Assembly (NCBI RefSeq): GCF_023856365.1
Contig: NW_026042790.1
Span: forward strand, 1-64,000
Direction of reading: 5' to 3'
DNA from: Brienomyrus brachyistius
Taxonomy: Eukaryota; Chordata; Actinopteri; Osteoglossiformes; Mormyridae
DNA: 64,000 nt
Part shown: positions 58,233 through 64,000 of the stretch, piece after piece
Position numbering within the stretch: the first letter of the stretch is position 1
Layout of the letters: each line of letters opens with the position of its first letter
Made by a program: the position numbers and the translations under genes
Notes under the pieces: model-generated
The model's input: the letters and a program-made list of their open reading frames with translations, nothing else
What the model was told of the DNA's origin: nothing
Database searches by the model: none

Positions 58233-59542
58233 TTCGAACTAGCATGGAAAGAGGCTATGGGTAGCTACAAAAAGGCTCTTAGTGCCGCCAAATCATCTAG
58301 TATCTATCAGAACTAATTGAAATAAACAAAAATAATCCTAGATTCCTATTTACTATGGTGTCCAAGCTGACTAATAACCAGACCACTGGTTATTTTCCAG
58401 TGACGACTTTATGAAACTTTTTGACCAAAAATATGCTCAATTAAACAGAACATTTTGAATATTGAATATTGGTTAACCAGTCAGAACTGATGTACTTAAT
58501 TTTATCTTCAAATTCATCTACTTGTATGCTAGACCCTGTTCCATCAAAATTATTCAGCGATGCTCCCAGCATTGATTGAACCGCTACTAGCAATAGTTAA
58601 ACTAAAACATATAATCATATTACCCCAATTTTATCTTCACTGCACTGGCTGCCAGTTAGATTTCGTGTTGACTACAAAACACTGCTCTTAACCTATAAAG
58701 CTGTAAATGGTCTTGCACCGCAGTATGTGAGTGACCTCATTTGCGTTCCGAATCATACACTTAGATGACGAGATGGAGGTATTCTATCCGTACCCAGAAT
58801 AAAGAACATTACCCTTTGGGGGAAGAGCATTTGCTCATAAAGCACCACAGCTATGGAATAAACTTCCTATTAGTGTTCGGAACTCAGACACAATCTCTGC
58901 TTTTAAGTCAAGGCTTAAGATGTACCTCTTTCGCCAGTCTTTTGGATAGTTAAATCTTCTTTTCTAAGGTGAATGGGAAATCTGGAGGTTCATAGTTATT
59001 TGAGATTGAAGGGGAAAGGGGGGGATTGGTGCTGTCGTCCTGCCACTCTCGCCGATCACTTAAGCTGTGGATGGGAGGTGGCTTGACGCCAAAACCTCTG
59101 TAAACCCTCATGCCTGTGCTTCCTTCCAGGTCACTCTTTTAGGCAGGCTGTCATAGTTGCTTTAGTCCTGCCGGTTAGGTGTAGGGCAATAACTCTTCTC
59201 CATCTTCTCTTTTTCGAGCTGATACCGAGCCGACTACACCGTGTGAACCCGCACCTGGACTCCTGGATATAACTACATGAAACCAAACTGGGACTTTATA
59301 ACTATATGAACTCTAATGAATGTCAATGTAAATGCAGTTTCATGCTCCTTGGTCGCCCAGAGGAGGATGGGGTCCCCTTCTGAGTCTAGGTTCCACTCAA
59401 GGTTTCTTCCTGCTAGAGGGAGTTTCCTTGCCACTGTCGCCTCAGGCTTGCTTGGTGGGGTTCTGGCCGGTTAAATGTAAAGTGCTTTGTGACAATGCAT
59501 GTCGTTAAAAGCGCTATATAAATAAAATTGAATTGAATTGAA
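58233..59542 (+). mobile_element. Degenerate L2-type LINE with complete 3' end, unit copy 5
   Basis: The first part matches the other unit copies. After the shared CAGGCTT at 59449 it continues through TGGTGGGGTTCTGG, AAGTGCTTTGTGACAATGC and AGCGCTATATAAATAAA to the tail ATTGAATTGAATTGAA, the usual 3' end of fish L2-type LINEs. This copy marks the right edge of the tandem array and shows what the other copies lost at their junctions. Confidence 0.9.
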
Positions 59543-59602
59543 GTGCTTCCTCAGATTCATTTTTAAATGTTCTCCAGCTAATTTCCACTATGGCCACGAG
59601 TT

Positions 59603-61145
59603 CTAGTATTTTAAATTAATATTGAAATGGTCATTTGGCTGAACAGCATCCCGACCTGTTAGAATCTTATATACCTGGATCATGTCCCCCCATAGTCTCC
59701 TTTGCTTGAGGCTAAACAGATTCAGCTCAGCGAACCTCTCCTCATAAGACATTCCTCTAAGTGCAGGAATCATTCTAGTCATCCTACGTTGCACCTTTTC
59801 CAAGGCAGCAATGTCCTTCTGAAGGTATGGTGACCAAACCTGCACACAGTATTCTAGGTGGGATCTTACCAAGGAATTATATAATCGTAGCATCACTTCT
59901 CTTGACTTACATCTCTAGGTGTGTGGAGTTTAATCCAACATCCTTTTGCCTTTTTTTAATGCTTCCCCACACTGGCAAGAGTGGGACATGGAAGTATCAA
60001 CATACACACCGAGATCTTTCTCGTAATCAGCTACCTTTATTTCAGTGGAACCCATAAAATATCTGTACTTTACTATATTTACTATATTTCTGCTCCCTGC
60101 ATGGATTACCTTATATTTATCTATGTTAAATTTCATCTGCCACGTATGAGCCCAGTCGCTAATTAAATCCAGATCCTGTTGTAGCCTCTCTGGACATGAG
60201 ACATGATCTAACATCAATCAGAAGATACCACACCAGCAGATAATGATTTCTGGAATAGTAAAGTTAAAGGTTGGCTAATAATACCCCTCATCTCTTTTAA
60301 AACTATAGATAAGATGCCATCAGGGCCTTGCGATTTATTTATTTTGAGCTTAGCTAGGCTTTGTACCACATCAGCCTCAGTTATACATATATTGGTCATA
60401 GACATCGTTGTATTTGTACTAAATGGTGGTAAGCTATTCTACTGTGAACAGCCATTGTAAAATAATCATTAAACTCATTTATATCAATTTCATTTTCAAT
60501 TATAAGGCCCTTACTATCCTGCAAATGAGTGATTTTCAGCTTTTAGAGCTCTTTCGGAGTTAAAATATTGGAAGAAACTTTTAACGTCATCCTTATAACT
60601 GTTATTAACTAAACCTGTAGACTTAGATACTCCTGCTTTATTTTGAAATCATTAGTTAATTTCCATTTGTGGAAGAAAGCCCTTTTGCTCCTGACTTTAT
60701 TCTTAATTTTCGTAGTAAACCACCTGTGACATCGCGTGCTGGACGAACAGGCAGGAAGCGAGGAATCAAGGATCCGGGAAACGGAGAGTCGGGAATGAGG
60801 GTTTATTGATGAAAACAGGTACCAACAGCGAGAGATTTCAATGACAGGACTGGGGAAACAGACTTGAATGTGGACTAAATACACAGGACTACTCAAACTG
60901 ACAGAAAACAGCTGGTTACAATCGGGGCAGCACACATGGTTAATGAGGGGGCGTGGCACACACGAGGATCGTACAAGCAGGTCATGACACCAGCTTGGTT
61001 GCAGTTTCCTAGATTTAGTTTTTCTGGAAACGGGTATGAAGTTCTTTTGCACTTGCAACAATGTGCTTTTAAAAAATTCCCATGCCTCTTCCACAGTATT
61101 GCTATTTAACTCCATCCGATTTACAGTTTCTAGTTTCAGTCTCAT
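59603..61145 (-). mobile_element. Defective CR1-type LINE, internally deleted, with solo LTR inside
   Basis: The order on the minus strand runs from 61145 to 59603. First comes the linker before the reverse transcriptase (AWEFFKSTLLQVQKNFIPVS), resuming after the LTR as KNKVRSKRAFFHKWKL. Next is the finger region at 60405-60214 (LAKLKINKSQGPDG). Then comes the part after the palm at 60217-59930 (WAHTWQMKFNIDKYKVIHAG, EKDLGVYVD) and the C-terminal part at 59896-59603 (LVRSHLEYCVQVWSPYLQK, RLWGDMIQVYKIL). The palm with its catalytic YxDD is missing at about 60215, so it cannot be active. Endonuclease and 5' parts are absent. The family assignment to the CR1 clade is from remembered motifs. Confidence 0.85.
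60725..60989 (-). mobile_element. Solo LTR of a gypsy-like retrotransposon
   Basis: The 265-bp sequence reads TGTCATGACCTGC at its minus-strand start and GATGTCACA at its end, so it has the TG..CA termini of an LTR. It contains a TATA-like TGTGTATTTAG and an AATAAA poly(A) signal, as LTRs do. It interrupts the CR1-type reading frame. The flanks CCACC (60720-60724) and CCAGC (60990-60994) look like a 5-bp target duplication with one mismatch. No internal retroviral region remains, which fits recombination between two LTRs. Confidence 0.75.
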
Positions 61146-61259
61146 ACCATTGAATTACCCTTCCTAACATTGTATACTTTTGTTTTGGACTTGGTTGAAG
61201 ACTCAGGCAGCAGGAGTTGCCCCAACGTTGGTATGTCCTTATCCATAAGGGGGAGTAAA

Positions 61260-61790
61260 CGTTCTGGTTTCCCGACCTTATAGATGAAGGAGTTGGGGGA
61301 TGTTGCCAGTGACCTGCCGGATTCCAGGCAGAACAGGCCTCGCTATGCCACAGCCCTTCAGAGACTGGGCCTTCCGTGCAGAACCTCTGCATCCAAATTA
61401 GACCAGTTGTTTAACAAAACCCTAAAATGGGGTTATTTTTGACATGGAACGGGACTTTGATTCAACAACCCATTACTTAGTTGCGGCAAGTACCCAATAT
61501 CAAGTATAGCTGCAAAGAATCTGCCAGAGATTTTCAGAGAAGTTCCCCAGATGCATGGACTGGACTAAGGTGCGTCAGATTAAACAGGAGCCTGGTAAAT
61601 TCTGTGAGCCCCACGCCAAGTGACTGATGGAAACATACTCCAGCTACAGTGAGATGGACCCTCCAGCGGACCGAGAGTGGGATTCCCTCTGGGAGCGACA
61701 ACTCGTGCAGTTGCTGGTGGATGAGCTGCAAACAGACATCAAGAAGGACTTCCAACCTCACAATCATTTACCAAACCACTTCAGGTAACT
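61260..61790 (+). pseudogene. Broken retroviral gag-like fragment
   Basis: Two pieces are readable on the plus strand. One is at about 61286-61440 (ELGDVASDLPDSR and following). The other is at about 61550-61787, with KVRQIKQEPG, an acidic EMDPPADREWDSLW stretch and LVDELQTDIKKD. The spacing and motifs of the second piece resemble the capsid part of gag in gammaretrovirus-like fish endogenous elements. Stop codons and frame breaks separate the pieces, and no pol, env or LTR is seen next to it. It is an old, noncoding relic, and the family is uncertain. Confidence 0.45.
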
Positions 61791-62643
61791 TGTAAAGATG
61801 TAGGTATTGGAGTATTCACACATTCATTTGCAGTGTCCACCTCCTGTCCGGTAAATTTGGCAGGACAAAATTTGAATAACCTATAGGCCAGACTCATGAA
61901 TGCGGCTGAACGAGTAAAGGTAGAACAGGTGGCCAATCCTGTTATACAGTCCTAGTAGATTGAGAACCACCTGATTGCAACTGTAGTTGGAATCAAGGGC
62001 TGAGCAGCATGGTGGCCTGGGGGACAATTATGAAAACACAGACCCACTGATATCCTTAAAACCCACAATCAAAAGAGGAGTCAGGATGGCCAGTGACATG
62101 TGCTGGCTAAATGGGGACAACAAAGAGAGAACAGAACAAGGCAGGGAGGGATTCTGACACAGGTGCCATGCTACTTTGTTTAAATATGCTGTAATGTTTT
62201 AGTGCAAGCCTTAGACAATGGAATCTCTGAATGACGCCGCAGTCTGGCTCTTTCTGAAGGTCCTATACTGTAACCGTCCTGAGAAGTTGTTTGCATGCAC
62301 TTGCTGCCTTGACACTTGTTGATGTGCGTGTGCCCTGCTCGAGCAGTAAAGGGGAGATCACATGCAGAGCTGATTTTCTGTAGTTCCTTAGAATAAAAAT
62401 AGAATATTCTCTTCAAATAGGAACACATGCTGCGTTTGATTATTTCACTCCAACTCGGACAAAAACGTCACGAAAAACATCACTTCCCATTAGAAACGCC
62501 TCTTTTATGACGTTAATGTCTGACAGAATCTTCTTGTCCGAGTTGCCCCTGTGACGTAATTTCAACATGGCGGCTTACACACTCAACATTAATTCTATTT
62601 TACAAATCCTTAAAAATGTTTATTTTGTTAAATTTATTATTAT
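61791..62643. other. Unrecognised single-copy stretch
   Basis: No gene, repeat family or paired terminal repeats are recognisable. An AATAAA lies near 62392. Open frames here are short and have no motif. Confidence 0.4.
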
Positions 62644-63000
62644 CCCATCCATCCATTTTCCAAACTGCTTATCCTACTGGGTCACGGGGGGTCCGGAGCC
62701 TATCCCGGAAGCAATGGGCACGAGGCTGGGAACAACCCAGGATGGGGGGCCAGCCCATCGCAGGGCACACTCACACACACCATGCACTCTCACATGCATT
62801 CCTACGGGCAATTTAGCAAGTCCAATTAGCCTCAGCATGTTTTTGGACTGTGGGGGGGAACCGGAGTACCCGGAGGAAACCCCACGACGACATGGGGAGA
62901 ACATGCAAACTCCACACACATGTGACCCAGGCGGAGATTTGAACCTGGGTCCCAGAGGTGTGAGGCAACAGTGCTAACCAGTGCACGACCATACCGCCCA
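62644..63000 (-). mobile_element. tRNA-headed SINE, independent copy outside the array
   Basis: The minus-strand element has the same head, body and ATGGATGGATGGG-type tail as the SINE at 2779-3133, but with many substitutions, so it is an independent insertion. The B box region here reads GGTTCAAATCT. The insertion lies in an ATT-rich site, and AT-rich TTTATTATTAT-like sequence on both sides (62633-62643 and 63001-63011) is the probable target duplication. Confidence 0.88.
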
Positions 63001-64000
63001 TTTATTATTATTATTATTTATAATTATTAGTAATTATTAATGTAATTGCACGTGTTCGATTTAGAGAATACCATATTGTGACCGTAAACAGTATCCTAAC
63101 ATGCAATATCAGATTTTTACCAGACTTGTTAGTGTTTTTGGTTTGTTTGTAGTTTGTTTGCCTCTCGAAAAAAGAATATCGCTATGAATGTACTAAAATA
63201 CTTTATAAAGCTTTTAATGTGGTTTGACTAGTTCCTGTTTCTTGTTTATTTGTCTGAAATAATAATCTTACTCCATAACTGCTAAAATATAAAGCAACAA
63301 CACAGCAGCGTATTCATGGAGGCAGCCATGTTTGTTCCGAGTTGTGCTAGCTTGAACGGGAGATTGTTGGATGTGATGTCACCCAATTTGGAATTTCCAA
63401 GTTCCGAGAGAAAAACGAACGCACCACAAGACTCTGGCTGGAAATTTCTACAATAGAGCCATTTAGTTATTTCTAGAAAAATATTTAGAGCCAATGACCT
63501 GATGTCATTGTAACACAGGTCACTGTCCGTGGTGCTGAATTCTCTACTTGATGGGCTGGTGCTGAATGAATATGACAGCTGGCCAACATGTCTGTGTGCT
63601 TCCACTGACTGGCACCCAGACATATAATGACTTTTAACAATGAGGAGGGAAACGTCCAGACAGGAAATTAGTCAACAGTAATTAGTAATCACATATAGTT
63701 CTCATTTATCATGATGTAAAATTCAAAAACCTTTTTTTTATTATTAAGGGATAAATGTAATTGAGTTTTAATGTATCCTTTCCGCTCTTAAAATCGCAAA
63801 TTATTTCTGACTATTAATCTGCACATTTTAATAATTTCATTAATATTACCTAATTGGTTTGTCTTTTTTATTAAATTTTAAAACTAGCTGTACAATTGTT
63901 GATGTTGTTGCTGTTCTGAATGTCATTGGCCTGTTGCCTTACGTCTGTCTAAACATGAGTGAGGGGATGGATGCACTATTCTATGGGGGCCTCTGTAGAG
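63001..64000. other. AT-rich stretch with no recognisable gene
   Basis: It begins with a short ATT microsatellite (63001-63020). A 113-codon frame on the minus strand at 63282-63623 has no motif I can recognise and is probably chance. Nothing else can be supported. Confidence 0.5.

Larger units (their letters stand above)
48567..59449 (+). repeat. Tandem macrosatellite unit, copy 5, last of the array
   Basis: This last copy has five tRNA-like monomers. Its left part (to about 54.4 kb) carries many one-base indels, a 20-bp-class deletion near 53335 and a loss of about 13 bp near 54277. Its right part is nearly the same as the other copies, with a few changes such as the G at 55804 and the C at 58533. 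It ends at 59449, where the other copies switch to the AT-rich block and this one continues as L2 sequence. Confidence 0.93.

Noticed and set aside
63282..63623. 113-codon minus-strand frame
   Set aside because: It has no recognisable domain, and a frame of this length can occur by chance.

Overview
The window is teleost-type nuclear DNA with no intact host protein-coding gene that I can recognise. The evidence is the mix of mobile elements: a tRNA-headed SINE family with a (GATG)n-type tail, an L2-type LINE with an (ATTGA)n tail, a Tc1-like transposon end, hAT-type non-autonomous elements, a CR1-type LINE and a gypsy-like solo LTR. I cannot name the species.

Positions 1-59449 form one head-to-tail tandem array of a roughly 11-kb unit: a partial left copy (1-5584) and five complete copies (5585-16564, 16565-27534, 27535-38728, 38729-48566, 48567-59449). 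Unit edges are set by the right end of the array, where the last copy stops inside an L2 LINE and the LINE then runs on to its normal 3' end. In order, each unit holds: (a) an AT-rich minisatellite block with 3 to 6 copies of a 73-bp tRNA-Glu-like sequence on the minus strand, mixed with palindrome-containing segments; (b) the 3' end of a Tc1-like transposon; (c) a decayed multi-exon gene for a hAT-transposase-like protein, with a small hAT-type element in one intron and a poly(A) signal at its end; (d) about 1.4 kb of unrecognised DNA; (e) a 1-kb hAT-type element with a SINE-family copy nested in it; (f) a SINE with a clean 12-bp target duplication; (g) about 1.2 kb of unrecognised, partly LTR-like DNA; and (h) a degenerate L2 fragment cut at its 3' end.

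From the left edge to about 43.7 kb, feature positions and readable translations outside the tRNA-like block match from copy to copy. The length differences there (10980, 10970 and 11194 bp, then about 9.8 kb) arise inside that block. From about 43.7 to 54.4 kb the sequence departs from the others mostly by single-base indels, often in homopolymers. That stretch crosses unit borders, so it may be lower-quality consensus rather than real divergence.

The right flank (59450-64000) is single copy here: the L2 tail, a defective CR1-type LINE on the minus strand with a solo LTR inserted in it, a broken retroviral gag-like fragment, another SINE on the minus strand, and about 1 kb of AT-rich DNA with nothing recognisable. 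No gene products can be seen working together. The biology of interest is the amplification of the unit and the nested tRNA-like satellite.
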